NCBI RefSeq assembly: GCF_007830545.1
Contig: NZ_VLLF01000004.1
Location: 186,001-250,000 of the forward strand
Length of the DNA stretch: 64,000 nucleotides
Source of the DNA: Roseibium hamelinense
GTDB taxonomy: Bacteria; Pseudomonadota; Alphaproteobacteria; Rhizobiales; Stappiaceae
Reading direction: 5' to 3'
In this document: positions 63,863-64,000 of the stretch, piece after piece
How positions within the stretch are numbered: position 1 is the first letter of the stretch
Layout of the letters: each line of letters starts with the position of its first letter
The notes under the pieces: model-generated
Database searches by the model: none
Told to the model about the DNA's origin: nothing
The model's input: the letters and a program-made list of their open reading frames with translations, nothing else
Program-made: the position numbers and the translations under genes

Positions 63863-64000
63863 ATGAGCGGTATGACAAAAGAAAACGTATCGCGGGTCAT
63901 TGAATTTCTCGTCGAAAACAAGAAACGTGGCGGGGACGTTTCGTTAACGGACGTGATGCAGCTTGCTGAGGTCATGTCCGGATCCATGCACGACTTCCTG
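63863..64000 (+). CDS. Gene truncated at window edge, possibly chemotaxis-related
   Basis: The first 46 codons of a gene starting at an ATG preceded by GGAAGG. The sequence MSGMTKENVSRVIEFLVENK is helical and charged. It is downstream of a cheY-type gene, where alphaproteobacteria sometimes carry a CheZ-like or other helical chemotaxis protein, but the visible part is too short to identify it. Confidence 0.5.
   Translation, partial: MSGMTKENVSRVIEFLVENKKRGGDVSLTDVMQLAEVMSGSMHDFL

Overview
The window looks like a chromosomal segment of a free-living, heterotrophic alphaproteobacterium, probably Hyphomicrobiales and possibly Stappiaceae-like (Roseibium/Labrenzia). This is inferred from plant-type GshA, DUF1127, DUF3422 and DUF2927 proteins, a DctPQM TRAP transporter, a CtrA-type site, a CIRCE-controlled groESL and a HisZ/HisG pair. 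No rRNA, tRNA, CRISPR array, insertion sequence or prophage was recognised. Both window edges cut genes.

Layout. 1-7 kb: 5' part of an NDP-forming acyl-CoA synthetase gene, a tandem universal stress protein, an acyl-CoA dehydrogenase and a divergent TRAP operon. 7-12 kb: xseA, rsmE, gshA and a DUF937 protein. 12-16 kb: two DUF1127 genes, two tandem LysR paralogues and an EamA exporter. 15.7-20 kb: a GntR-lactate dehydrogenase-unknown operon and an amidase. 20-23 kb: DUF3422, cytochrome c and a LysR regulator. 23-28.4 kb: glycolate oxidase glcD-glcE, then a small membrane gene and an antisense secreted protein gene, then glcF. 28.4-33 kb: a frameshifted gene, an L,D-transpeptidase, DUF2927, a CheZ-like protein and tag. 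33-36.4 kb: hisS-hisZ-hisG. 36.7-40.3 kb: a GT2-GtrA fusion, a GT39-type membrane glycosyltransferase and a YdjC-like protein with a degenerate metal site. 40.5-43 kb: a Crp/Fnr regulator, an Rrf2 (NsrR-like) regulator divergent from a truncated haemoglobin, two tiny membrane proteins and a thioesterase. 43-46 kb: an unknown small gene, an alkenal-type reductase, slyX and a glutathione transferase. 46-48.3 kb: groESL with CIRCE. 48.3-52.6 kb: a secreted protein, an NtrC-type activator and a TipF-like degenerate EAL protein behind a CtrA-type box. 52.6-59.8 kb: ileS-lspA-lipoprotein-M16-M16. 60-64 kb: a GT87-type protein, ribF, a MaoC hydratase, a cheY-type regulator and a truncated gene.

How the parts fit. 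Much of the window is carbon metabolism under local regulators: lactate (GntR), glycolate (LysR) and TRAP-imported acids. Motility and cell-cycle pieces (CheY, CheZ-like, TipF-like) are scattered singly. The most unusual local module is the Rrf2/truncated-haemoglobin locus, with a 72-residue and a 34-residue membrane protein. The most unusual proteins are the YdjC-like protein lacking most metal ligands, the degenerate EAL protein and the Ada-like Cys protein in the lactate operon. I found no clear defence system or mobile island.
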